A DNA stretch of 64,000 nt from Hyaloscypha bicolor E (Eukaryota > Ascomycota > Leotiomycetes > Helotiales > Hyaloscyphaceae): NCBI RefSeq assembly GCF_002865645.1, contig NW_020194555.1, positions 1,116,001 through 1,180,000 of the forward strand, given 5' to 3'. Below the pieces are notes generated by a model. The model saw only the letters and a list, made by a program, of their open reading frames with translations, was not told where the DNA came from and ran no database searches. Below, in pieces: positions 24,984-36,200 of the stretch (position 1 is the stretch's first letter; the number at the start of each line of letters is the position of its first letter). A program made the position numbers and the translations under genes.

Positions 24984-26264
24984 TTAGCCTTCAGGACGTG
25001 GATTCTGCCGAATAGCATTTAGGAAATTTTGGCTACTGCTTTTGAAGACGGTCATGCTCCTGGCAGTGCGCACCTCGGAGAGTATCGAGCGACAGCTGTC
25101 CGTAAAGCGACCCCACTGCTCACTCCCCTCTGCAACACCGTCATGATCCGCTTCAGAGAATTCGGCAGTCCATTCCCGGCGGCGGTCATTGTCTGGCATG
25201 AATCCAGTAATCCAGTCCCATTGACCGACCCCGTGCCTGAATGCAACGCCCGGGAGAGTCGCGATGAACGCCAACGCTGGCCTTCGACCCCCAAATTTGA
25301 TCGGAGGCAGGCGGGAGACTCGAAAGAGCTGAGGTCCAAGAAACACATCTGGGTTCCGCCAGGGTTCGACGCGTGCCATGAGAAGCATGACTATGTGGCA
25401 GGCCAGCCAAGTAAGTGAGCCCCACACTTGCTTCGTGTCATTGTTCAGCATCGACCCGAGCAGAGCTGCTTGTATCAGCAGCACCACAGCTAGCGTGCGT
25501 AACAAGAGCGCTACTATCCTCCATCGTTTGATCTTGCCAGGAATATTGGTCAGAGCGTGGAGTTGGGCAGAGTAGCCTACGACCACATCTATCTCTGTTG
25601 CGTTCCAGTCCTGGACAACGACATGCGCATCGACGGCGGCCCCGCGAGCCGCTGTAAGCCTGGTATCTTTTTCGATCGCCTTCTCATGAGCGAACACAAA
25701 GGCTGTCACATGTTCTATAGAGAGCAGAATCGCGGCGCTTGCGACTTGACAGAGCGATAATAGTCCGCCGACAAAGAGCCCATAGCTTAAGCACACGATC
25801 GACGTGCCTATCAATGTGGCAAGTTCGCCAAATATAGCCACCCAGGAGAAAAAGATCTGGTCAGATAGCCGAACCGGGCGTGTGGCAGGTATGAGGTATG
25901 TGAGATGGACAAAGGTCTGGCGAGGGGCGAAGGCTGCTTCGTCTGATTCCGTGTGGATCTCGAGCCGCGCAATTATGGATGCTCGACGCAGGATTGCTGT
26001 GTTTACCAAAGGAAAGCTATTCCCGTGTCGAAGGCTCGCTACGACTGAGCGACCTCCCTGATCGAAGTCGGATAGCACATCGGACGGTGAGAGGTGCCAT
26101 ATCCTACCGAGATCTCGAATGCAGCCCGTTGTAGGGAGTAGTAATGCTGATTTGCTTGCAATGGCTAGAATTATGGCAGAATTGAGACGCAGGGACTCGG
26201 CATAGAGGCTGATTGGGAGGTACGAGACAACAGCGCGGAACGTGGACACCCATTGGGACGGCAT
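24984..26264 (-). CDS. Predicted membrane protein 2, 426 aa, paralogue of membrane protein 1
   Basis: ATG-initiated single frame. Hydrophobic segments lie at about residues 138-160, 162-184, 249-270 and 279-296, again two pairs around a loop that holds DWNATEID (219-226) and LTNIP. After the last segment, FGGRRPALAFIATLPG (324-339) and WDWITGFM correspond to SSRRTLLNTVMALNP and LKWINPIL of the neighbour. Identity outside these blocks is low, so the duplication is old. Same strand and only about 0.6 kb apart. Function unknown; the position between two HET genes is suggestive only. Confidence 0.7.
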   Translation of the reverse strand: MPSQWVSTFRAVVSYLPISLYAESLRLNSAIILAIASKSALLLPTTGCIRDLGRIWHLSPSDVLSDFDQGGRSVVASLRHGNSFPLVNTAILRRASIIARLEIHTESDEAAFAPRQTFVHLTYLIPATRPVRLSDQIFFSWVAIFGELATLIGTSIVCLSYGLFVGGLLSLCQVASAAILLSIEHVTAFVFAHEKAIEKDTRLTAARGAAVDAHVVVQDWNATEIDVVVGYSAQLHALTNIPGKIKRWRIVALLLRTLAVVLLIQAALLGSMLNNDTKQVWGSLTWLACHIVMLLMARVEPWRNPDVFLGPQLFRVSRLPPIKFGGRRPALAFIATLPGVAFRHGVGQWDWITGFMPDNDRRREWTAEFSEADHDGVAEGSEQWGRFTDSCRSILSEVRTARSMTVFKSSSQNFLNAIRQNPRPEG

Positions 26265-26759
26265 TGTTAAGCTAGAATTATCTGGGAAGCCTATAAACGA
26301 ATCTCAAGTAGATGTTAAGCTTATGGACGGAGATACTCAGATGTCTCATTGCCAAAATCAGAGCCTTTTTGAGAAGACGGTAGTTAATCAGGCTGCCGAG
26401 ATCTTGGGGCAAGACCTCTCATGCATGAGCCTCGGCGAGGCTGTCTAAACGTGCAAGCATATCAAGAAATGATTGGTCTTCAACACTTGACTAACAGCCT
26501 TGTCTTATCTATCTACCTAGTAGTATAGTAGGGCACTGGTTTCATATCTACGTCCAAGTTCCGAAGTGTCCGGTTTGTCGATTATTCCAGCTTAAGATTG
26601 ATATAAATACGACCCAAACATCTTCCATTAGCTTATCTACGGGGAAATAAATACAAATAATGAGCATCATTCCAAAATAGGACTTAACAGAGACCTTTTA
26701 GACTCGTGCAATCATAGGCCGCCACGAAGAGGCAAGAGGTCTTACCCGACATACCACCA
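26265..26759. other. Spacer between membrane gene 2 and HET gene 2
   Basis: GC-balanced. The plus-strand frame starting at 26242 has no recognisable features and largely overlaps the upstream region of membrane gene 2. Confidence 0.35.
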
Positions 26760-29045
26760 TTATTGGTCTAGCAGCTTGCCTCCACAGCTGCGTGAAACTC
26801 GCTCATCTCCCTGAAAATAGGACACGGTCTCTTCGTCTTCCTCGAGCCTCGATTCTATTACGCTCACATTGGCGCGACAAATGAAGCGGGTTGGCGTTAC
26901 ACTCCGAGCGGTCGGGTCAACCTCAACTGTCCCGTCCATGCCGGCCCCTTCATACGCGTCAACAAATATGGCGTGAATAGAGCCGTGGGCTTTGGGATAC
27001 CCCTGCAAAATGAGGGTCGGATGTTTAAGTGGCTTTATGTCAACGTCTTTCCACTCCGGCGGACATCGATCGTACCAGCAAACAACCATGAGCCGCGTTT
27101 TGGACTTCAAGAATCCCGTCTCGACCCGGAATATCAAATCCAGATTGTCAGGCACGTCTGAGAGAGTGATTCCGGGGAAGCGGACGCGCAAACCTTTGTC
27201 AAAGTAGTGACTGATGTTTGTCTGCTCCGTCATCGAGTGGTCACTCGCACCCGGGATGGCGATTTTCTGGAAATGCTGGTACGCGGTCCACTGATAGCGG
27301 GCCATAAACGAGGTCGGGGCCCATTTCCAACCATCTTCAGGCAGTCGAGGCCCGGGCATGAATATAATATCGCTAGGGACCCCGTCAACCTGTCCGAGAA
27401 AAGCTTTCATCCGTCCAGCTTTCGAATGGCCAAGCAGCTTAGAAGGCTGCTTTCCCGTTAGGATGGACAGGCAGATTGTCTCATCGGATGGATGAGAAGT
27501 GCTCCGCCACTGCAAGAGATTACAAAGATGTCTTAACTTCACCCCGGGCGTACACGCTTGAAGCGAGCGAAGGAGGGTGAAGAACTGGTGAGTCTCCAAC
27601 CACACACTTGAATGGAAGATAGGCATGATCCCGCTGAGCATATCTTCCACATCGAGTGCTCATTCTTTGAATTGGAACCGTAGCTTTGTGGCTAGCAACC
27701 CCTCTTGCAGAGTCCACATTCTAGTCATCCACACCGAACTCAAAATCCTTACAAGCGTCTCTTCGGGAGGTGCCATCGAGGATGGTCGCACAAGCTGGTC
27801 ATCAATAACCAAAACCTTGTCGGCATTGGTATACGTGTCTTGAAGCAAATCGATAGCGACTTTGCGATAGTCTGCATCATCTGTATTGTTCGGTCGAGGC
27901 ACGCAAACGGTGTCGATCCATAGATAAATTTCTACTCTGGCACTCGAAAAGGGGTACAAGGCCTCGGCAAGTTGGGACAGCCGTCGCATTTGGCAGCTGG
28001 GCAACCAATTACCCTTCACGTTGCCCAGACCATGAGCCCAGACGTGAGAGATAGCGACGTATTTGATTCCATCTATGAAGGGGACAACCCCAATGCTGAT
28101 TGTTCCATCGTCTGCTTCCGAGATTCTCAGAAGGGGAATAGATCCAAGCTTAAGTGACTCGATAACAGCGGTACGTTCTGGGATGGAAGGCTCACAACAT
28201 GGTTGAGGGTGTACGTGACAGGTGGTATACTTCTTCTCATCGACCGTCATGTGCAAACACTCTCGGACTTCGCAATCTGTGTGATCCTTGCCATCGGAGG
28301 GAATCTCCAGGAGGCTGGCGAAGTACATTCCAATAATGGAATACTCTCCTGACGCAAACTGCGCCAGGCTGTGCGGACACCAGTTATCGCTTCTCATGCG
28401 TTCATAGAGCATCTCGGATACGCCCCATGACTGATGGGAAATGTGCAGTTGCTTGTATAGCTCTAGCGCAAGATTTTTGTCTGGAAGGACCTGAACAATC
28501 CGGCTAATAGCGAAGGCAAGCGTGCAGCCTAGAACCATGAATGATAGCGACGTAACGAGGTCAAACGGCCAACTCCCGCTTCGGACTTCTGTAGGCGTGA
28601 TCATCGAGCATTCTCGTACAACTAAGCGCTGAGTGGTCGTTGACACACGATTGATCTGCTTCACACTTTCATGCTTAGCCTGGAAATCCTGATTGCGAAA
28701 TTGATCTTCGAAGGCGCTGATATATCGAACGAGGTTCGTGGAGTCAACCAGGAGCTGGCCATCTTTGCCACGCGTGAAATCGTCCATGTGTATTTCCAAT
28801 CCAACGGAACCGAATACGGCTTCCATGAGTTTGAAATACAACCACTCCTGGATGAATTCCTGGCTTTCCTTAATTGTATGGCCCTGGCGGAAGTCCCCAT
28901 CAATGAATGCACTAGGCTTCCATCCTCGACTCTCGGGATAGTCTTCGAAAGAGAGAGCGGACGGACAAGCGAAATCCGCCCTGACGAAACAAACGATATC
29001 TGGAGGTGTGTATCTTGGAGATCGAGGAGGTGGTATGTGATCCAT
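26760..29045 (-). pseudogene. HET-domain protein 2, about 760 codons, split by one in-frame TGA
   Basis: The minus-strand frame from ATG 29045 (MDHIPPPR) runs 461 codons, meets TGA at 27660-27662, and continues in the same frame to 26760. The front part has YPESRGW, IQEWLYFKLM and the HET domain from about residue 329 (YVAISHVWAHGLGN) through WIDTVCVP (376) to RMWTLQEG. The back part has DETICLSIL and WAPTSFM, matching the C-terminal module of the two intact paralogues. The stop lies about 10 codons after the HET domain, right after LRFQFKE. No GT-AG intron is needed to join the halves. It may be a recent pseudogene, a truncated HET-only product, a sequence error or a polymorphism. Context (TGA-G) does not suggest programmed readthrough. 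Confidence 0.8.
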
Positions 29046-29352
29046 CTGAAGTTGTGAAGAAATTCTGCTTCAAAGAGCTAATATGAGGGCTGTTGACAGT
29101 AGGTCGCGACCTCGGAATGACGAAGAGATCAGAACGAAGTGGGCAGGAGATCCGAGAAATTGACTCTGTGGTGGGTGTTGTGTTTTAGGTGCCTGAGGCT
29201 GCCGTATGCTTGCTTTTGCTACAGGGCTTAAGCCGCCGTAAGCAGCACTGTACGTATGGCATAAGGCTCCTTAGTGATCTCTAGGAGCCGCTGGGGGAGC
29301 CTAGAAAAAGAAGACATATACCAGACCTAGGGGGCCCTAGAAACTTTAAGCC
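29046..29352. other. Upstream region of HET gene 2
   Basis: Balanced composition. Short CCTAG-containing palindromic bits (CTAGGGGGCCCTAG at about 29327-29340) sit just before the MITE. Confidence 0.4.
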
Positions 29353-29355
29353 TTA

Positions 29356-29628
29356 CGAGCCCGCTCTCACTAGTCTGCGCGCACAGGGCATTTTAGGTAT
29401 ATTTCAAATTAGAAACCTTTAAATTCCTAGAAAATAAATTAATGAAATTATACTTTAATTACTTTAGCTCTTAGGCCCTAGATATTGAGTCGTGATTATT
29501 TATTCATTATCTCATAATATTTAAGTGTTTTTGTGGAGTTTGGTTTTGGGAAGCCTATAAGCGAGTTTGGGGTGCCTGAATCTGCCTGAAAATTGCCCTG
29601 TACGCGCAGACTAGTGAGAACGGGCTCG
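29356..29628. mobile_element. 273-bp MITE with 35-bp terminal inverted repeats and TTA target duplication
   Basis: The left end CGAGCCCGCTCTCACTAGT continues to a 35-bp arm, found inverted at the right end (29594-29628) with two C/T differences. TTA flanks both ends (29353-29355, 29629-29631). A 3-bp TTA duplication is typical of PIF/Harbinger elements. The interior is AT-rich without a frame, so the element is non-autonomous. Confidence 0.8.
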
Positions 29629-29631
29629 TTA

Positions 29632-30113
29632 GGTTATTCACCGCCTATAAACAACAGGAGATCGTTACACATCGAGTTGTTAAATAGAGCGTATCTTAAG
29701 CGGTTCTGAGCAGGGGTAACGTAAGGCAGCGAGAACAGCTAACCAAGCCGGAAGATATACTATCTTGGGATTTGCCCGAGACCCCTAAGTCAAAATCTCG
29801 ATTGTGAGCGATGCTCTATTACGTAAAACTTTCACTTGAGCAAGAAACATTTCTCATGTGGAACCTTGAAAAGTCCTTTCATGTCCTTTTCCTTTCATAA
29901 CTAGATACTCTGGGGAGACGGGCTGTATCAAGAAAATAGATACTGCCCAAGAGGCGGCTAGCATAAACAATGCTGAGGTAACAAGTGCTTATGCTCAGTC
30001 TAAGACCTGATCGGAACTTCCACCAACATAAAGGTAAGGTTGAAAATGAAATGAATATGGGAAACCCCAAACGTTTCTTCCCTGGAAGCGTAAGATTATG
30101 AATCAATTAGCCG
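29632..30113. other. Spacer downstream of the HET-like pseudogene
   Basis: The minus-strand frame at 29879-30106 has no recognisable features. It could be extra C-terminal sequence of the neighbouring gene in another frame, but nothing supports this. Confidence 0.3.
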
Positions 30114-31125
30114 TCAAGAGGTAAGCCTAAATACAGGAGTAAATTGGTAAACGATCTGGTTATGCACTATTGTGCCATCATTCTTATCCACCTTCAGGCC
30201 CAAGTCGGGATTCCAATACGTGCCCACGGAAGGGTGATAGATCTTATCCAAGGTCTCTTGCCGAACCTGTAATTCCGGTAAAATTTTATGCAGGATAACT
30301 AATATCTCCAGCCACCCTGTGACAAGCCTAAGATCGCTGCTATTAGTACACCGATATCCGTATTTCTCCAACGTTGGTATCACGCCATCACCTCTAACCA
30401 TTTCTTCAATGTGTAAGGCGAACTGCACCATGTCATCTGTAAGCCACTGAGAAACTTTGTGATTAAGCAGCCACGACGCAACCTCGAAAAGAATCCAGGC
30501 CCGGGGTTCAAAGGTGGGAAATCTCCATTCAAAGGCGCAATCTTGAACCAGCAAGGGAATAGTCCTGAGCATGCGGCGGAAATACCAGTCTTGGGCTTCG
30601 TTTCGTGGAACTTGAGGCATGCAAGTCCAGTCAACCCAAGCGTAAGACCATTCTGTCTTTTCTAAATCTTCGTGGAATGACTTCAAGTCTTCACTCTGCG
30701 GGTCAGGATGGGTACGTGAACGCCAGTAGTGACTGATGAAGAAACAATCTTTGTTGTTTGCGAATCCGTAGTCTACCGGAAGAAGAATGTACCTCTCGAG
30801 GTGCGTCGGGTCCTACTTGGCAAGTTCGGACTGATTCATGAAATGTTCTCGAATCTGGAAAAACCAGTATAGTTGATCGTACTGCAACAATTGCTCGATG
30901 CATGAAACGCTGCGTAATCGAGTTGAATGAGTCTCGATGCATTCGCCTTTATTCTCTGCGACGAAGTTGAGGGATTTCCATGCCGCACAGCTTCTCTCAA
31001 CAAGTGACTGAAATATGGCAGAGTCTGAACAGCCTATACGTAGATAATGTTACTACACAAGCTACCAAGTAAAACATGAAGCTCAAGGGAAGGCTCATTC
31101 TATTCGCACTCAACGACGTACTCAT
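30114..31125 (-). pseudogene. HET-like protein (FISHYW / WVDWTCMPQ type), broken by TAG
   Basis: A minus-strand frame is open from 31049 to 30114 except for one TAG at 30813-30815. Just after the stop it reads DPTHLERYILLPVDYG, then DCFFISHYWRSRTHPDP, WSYAWVDWTCMPQ and PRAWILFEVASWLL. This is the pattern of a HET-related (TIR-like) domain different from the three long HET genes. The TAG follows ELAK and fits CAG-to-TAG or TGG-to-TAG. A possible first exon starts at ATG 31125 (20 codons) with a 58-bp intron (31008-31065, GTAGCT...TTTCAG) in phase 0. The Fot1/pogo terminus lies 198 bp upstream. Role by family: recognition and cell death. The intron model is tentative. Confidence 0.6.
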
Positions 31126-31489
31126 CCTGAAGTTGAAAAACTTGTTTCGCTGCTATACCTGGCGTGTTGCATCGATTACCTACTGGCGATGAAGATTATC
31201 ACGCACAAAAGGCAGCGAAATGGGCGGTGAAGGGAAACACGCCTAAGTGTGGCGTCGCGTTTGGCCTCACCGGATGGGCCGGCGAAAAGCTGCATATTAA
31301 TAGTGGTTCGTCTTTCTACGTACTCGATTTCCCGTGCACGTGCACCACCCTGCTCCGTGCACCAGAGCCCCATCAAATTTTCTCGCACTCTACCCTTACT
31401 TCAAAAATTTATTATTAAATAACCACATAATTAATTAGCTTGCAATTAAAAACAGAGATAGATTGATAACTAACAAATGAAATTACAAC

Positions 31490-32922
31490 TCAGTTTTTAC
31501 CCTGCTCAAATATTTTACGTAGTTTTATTGCATAGCCGCGAGAGCTCGCTTTTGCCGGGGTTATAATTACCCCCTCCTCCTGAGTACTACTTACAAAGCA
31601 TACTTGCTTCTTTGACTTAACTAAAGCTCTTTTCGGCTTCATAGGAGTCTTAGTACAGACTGGTAAAGACTTTAGAGCCTTAGATTTCGGTGCTTCCTTC
31701 TGCTTTTGCGCCTTCTTTTGTGCTTTCTCCTTGATCCTTACTTCGTTAATATTATCCTCCCTCACTGTAGCTTATAGAGCCTTCGCTGCCTTCTCAGTAT
31801 CCTTCCTAGCCTTATTTTCAGCTTGTATAACCTTCTTCGCATTGATCCGAGCCCGTTCTGACTTCTCAAATGCCTCCTTTTTAGCTAGTCTAGCTTATAC
31901 GAGTCATATATTAGTTATAGAGAAGTATATCGACTTTGTATACTCCTCCCCTAGGACGTTTAGTCTTTCCTCATAAACCTTACTCTTCTTCTCTTCCTTC
32001 AAGGCCCCAATTAACCCTTCCTTAGCGTACTAGTTAAGTATAGCTTATGTAAATAGCTCTATGTTTACTTTAAAGAGCTTCTCAAGCTTTAGCTTCGTCG
32101 GATTTTTGCAGTAATCAAGCTAGAAGTAACGAATCGATTTCGCTAATTTAGGGGTCTTTACTTTAACCTTAACTAATTATTCGAGTTCAGGAGCTGGCAG
32201 AGGAGTAATTAGCGCAGTAATAACTAAAAAAAAATAAGCTGTGGGTTAAAAGGCCAGATACCGGGCTTAGTAAAGGCTTTCTAGATATTCTTGATAGTAA
32301 AGCTCTTATCCTAAGCTATACAAAAGAGGTTCAAGAAGTATCTCTTCTTTATTAACGTAAGGCCAAGGCTTTGGGCTTGAAATTTGTTTAGTTCTTGCGA
32401 ATATGTGAGTAATAAAAGGCCAAAAAGTATGACGTTAAGAGGCTGAAGTCAGTACGTCGAGTAAGGAGGAAGAACGAGAAGAATAATACGCAAATTAAAG
32501 TATTTATTAATAAATACTATATTTATATAACTTGAGTATTTATTTATAATCAAGAGACGCTTCGTATAAGGAGAAGAAGACTGAGTTACGGGGTCAAAGA
32601 CTTATTCTAGTTAGTAAAGGCCATAGTCGTTATTACTTTATTTATTACTTAAAGTACTAAAGAAGAAGTCGTTGTTATCTTACAAATCCTTAACCTAAGT
32701 ATGCCTCAAGTTATAGTTCTCACTTATATATAAAAGAGTAATAGGAACCCTTAAACTAATTATAAATATATATGTATTAAGAGTAATAAATTCCCTACTT
32801 TTATCTTATATAGCTTATTATACTCTTCTTAACTTCTATGCTTATAAGGACATTATCCTCTTTATACTCTATATTATTCTAATTAAGAAGCCCTTCTCGT
32901 CCTAGTTATAGATATTATTAGT
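31490..32922 (-). pseudogene. Fot1/pogo transposase, catalytic and C-terminal part
   Basis: Reading leftwards from 32922, the minus strand gives TNNIYN, TAG, DEKGFLI, the DDE-superfamily (DDE_1) motif with its first aspartate codon at 32899-32901. REFITL lies near 32780. LPPYSTY, LQPLNVILFG and KAFTKPGIWPFNP follow around 32270-32450. The Lys-rich C-terminal tail at 31490-31765 is still fully open and ends KIFEQGKN. The TAG before DEKG fits TGG-to-TAG. RIP is heavy near the Gypsy insertion and fades towards the left end. DDE_1 transposases cut and paste their element; this one cannot be functional. Confidence 0.82.
32918..32922. repeat. Gypsy copy A target site duplication (left)
   Basis: TTAGT directly before the left LTR; the same five bases follow the right LTR at 39955-39959. 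Confidence 0.85.
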
Positions 32923-33249
32923 TGTGAGGCACGTAATAGCAGGGTAATATACAAGTAGTCAAGATAAGTAAGCTGTGGAGTAATGCTTGCAAGTATAACT
33001 AATTCCAAGAATTAATTCCAATAAAAGACTAATTAATGCCCCTTTCCAAAGCTAGGAGCGTCTCCCTATATATTCCCTAGTACTTAGCCAAGCCTGCAAA
33101 GCACTTTACTTAACTAGGAAACACGATCCCATATAATCCGTATGATTCCGATTACCTATATAATTCCGATTATAAGCTTTACCTAAAATAGGAAACTAGA
33201 TCTATAATATTTAATACCTGTCTATACGCCATTACGTATACCTATTATA
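32923..33249 (-). repeat. LTR of Gypsy copy A (3' LTR in element orientation)
   Basis: 327 bp, starts TGTGAGGCACG and ends CCTATTATA (RIPed form of CCCATCACA). It carries a tandem duplication of ATTCCGATTA-type sequence absent from the solo LTR at 46358. Confidence 0.92.
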
Positions 33250-36200
33250 TTAATTCCCCCTCTGGGCCCTTATTCCTAAGAGGCCTGAGGGAACTATAAA
33301 TAGCTTTATAAATAATTCCCTAAAACTTTTCTGGCTATTAGTTCTTTCTAAAGACTTCCCATAATTACCTTATTATTATGCCAGGTAATAAACTTAAGAA
33401 TATAGTTTACTAACCCTGCCTAGCTAATCCGTAAATTGCCTCTAGTAATTCCCTCTCGTAAAGGTAATATAAGTATAGTATATACTATTAGATAGAAAGC
33501 TCTTCCGGTTTTCTAATTAGTTCGTAAATCCTAACTTAGCCTCTATTCGCAAATAAATTATTAATTTATAGGCCCAAGAGCTTGGAAAAATTAATCTAAT
33601 CTTCTGGTTTATTCGTGAATTTCTTTTTTGGAATTTTCTAGATATTTCTAATATAGAGCTAGTTCCAAATTCATAATTATTATTTAGGGAAAGAATATTA
33701 TAAAAAGGCCTCTCTTTTCTTACTAACTAATTATCTCTTTCCTTAATTATAATACTATATCTAGCTTCTCTTTATCTCTTGCCTTTTTTCTTTAAGCCTT
33801 TTTTAAGCTTCTTTAAGCTTTATTTAAGCTTTATTTAAGTTCTTTTCTAATTTCCTCTTTTACTTCTTTATTTATTAAAATAAATACTTTTCTTAATACT
33901 TATTAGCCTATTACTACTCGTTTGGCTAATACTTTTATATCCTTAATTTACTCTTATTATCTTTAATATTCCAAGAATATTACTAAGTTTCCCGACCTTA
34001 CTTATATTAAAAGTAATAATTACTCGGTATATAATTACTATTACTTTAAAAATAAGAAATATAATTCTATAAATTATAATTTTCTTTATTTATTCCTTAT
34101 TTTAATATTATTTAAGGTTTTTTAAGTATATATAATATAATTAAACTGCCTTTTTTAAGCTATTAATATATATAAGCGTTTTCTCTATTTCTTGCCTAAA
34201 AGAAAAAAGACTATTACTACTTTTTTTCTATACTAAATAGTATATATTTCTTATATTAAAGCTATTATTTAAGGCTAATAGATTTCCTTAATAATTCAAG
34301 AAATAGGTTAAGTAATTCTTACTAGCTTAGTATAAATATAAAGTATTCTTAATAATATAATTAATATTCTTTAGTATTAAATAAGCTTATTTCTTTCTTA
34401 TTTCTTACTAATAGCTAATAGCTTTATAGGCTAATTTATTACCTGTTTTTCGAGAGAATCCTAATAAGAATAATAATAAGAATAATAAAAAGTAATTACG
34501 AGAATAGGATATTTATAAAATATAGAAATTAGAGTTTTAAAGTTTTTAATAATTTTTATATGGTTTTTCCAAGAATAAATATATGGTTTTTAATAGTTTT
34601 TTAATAAAAGCATTTATTTTTTATATTTTTATTTAGCTAATAGTATTATAATATTACTCTTTTTCAAGTATTCTTATAATTCTTAAGCTATATTCTCTAG
34701 ATTACTTAGTAATTCCTATATATTATTTACTAGTAAATAGCTTTTCTAATAAATGAGATACTTTTTTTCTTTTCTGTTTTCTTTATAGGCTATAATAGAT
34801 TTTATCTTGAATTCTTCTTTGCCCTTAATCTTAACTAGTTCTGGTTTTACTATAGTATTAGCTTGCGGGTACTATAGTTCTAAAAAGAAAATATAAAAAA
34901 TATTATAAATCTAATATAATAATAGTAATTTCAAGTAATATATCTATTTATATATTCCTATAACTTTTAGAACTTTAAAGAGGCCGAGATATCTATTTAC
35001 TAGCTTTATACTAAGTTATAGCTATTAAATATTCTTTATATAAAGTATAACTTTATTATATATATTAAATTTCTTATTAATATATTTCTTATTATAATAC
35101 TTTTTCTATATATTTACTACTTCTTATTATTATTTCTTTAGTACTTTCTATTTTACTTAAATTCTTTATATTCTTTTCTATATTACTAATACTTCTCTTT
35201 TTAGAATATTATTCTTAATATATAGTTTAATATTAGAATAGAATTCATATAATATATAAAATAAAGAAATTTCTATTATTAAATATATAAAGTTATTATA
35301 TATGAATTTTATAAAAGTAAGCTTTATTACTTAGTTATTTTACTAGTAGCTAGTATAGTATCTCAAGTACTATTTCAGTATTTAGTTTAGATTCTCTATC
35401 TATTTATTAGTTTATAAGTGAAATATTATATTTAGCTATTATTAAATCTTTAAATAAAAGTATAGACTTAACTAGAACTTATTTATAAAAATAAATTCTT
35501 TATTAGAGATTATATTTATAGGTATACTAAAGTCTTTAATAATATAATATATAAATAGCTTTACTAACTCAAGAGCCGAGATTTTCTTAGTAATTAGAAT
35601 ATATTATATTATTTTTATATATTTATTAATAATAATAAGTATAGAATTATATATCTTACTATAAAACCTAGAAAGAGATAGCCCTATAATAAAGTCTATA
35701 ATAATTTCTTACTATAGCTTAGAGAGAAAAGGAAATAAACTAAATATACTATATAGTAAATATTTCTTTACCTTAGTTTATTAATATATAAGGCAAGTTC
35801 TAATATAGTCTTTTATATTCTTTTTTATACTTTACTAGAAATACTTTCTCTAGAAAATCTCTAGTATCTTACTAGTACTAAAATACCTATTTATAGAATT
35901 ATTATAGTTAGCTTATAATAACTTTTTTTTAAGAGCTAGCTTATTTAGTATATAAATAGTACCCTAATATCTTAATAACCCAGATATATTAAGTTCCTAA
36001 GTCTTAATAGCTTTAGTAAAGATTTCTTTTAAGAACTATTTATATTACCGGTATTATACTAATAGATTAAGCCTTTAGTACTATAATAGTAATTTAAGTA
36101 ATATTTCTTTGTCTTTCTCATATACTATTTCGGACCTAGTTACTTATATAGCTAGAATTCGTAGTATATATTATTTATAATTAGTTATACTAGTAATAAG

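Noticed and set aside
31164..31418. Short plus-strand frame across the left transposon end
   Set aside because: It runs through the terminal inverted repeat and the upstream region of the HET-like gene, with no motif.
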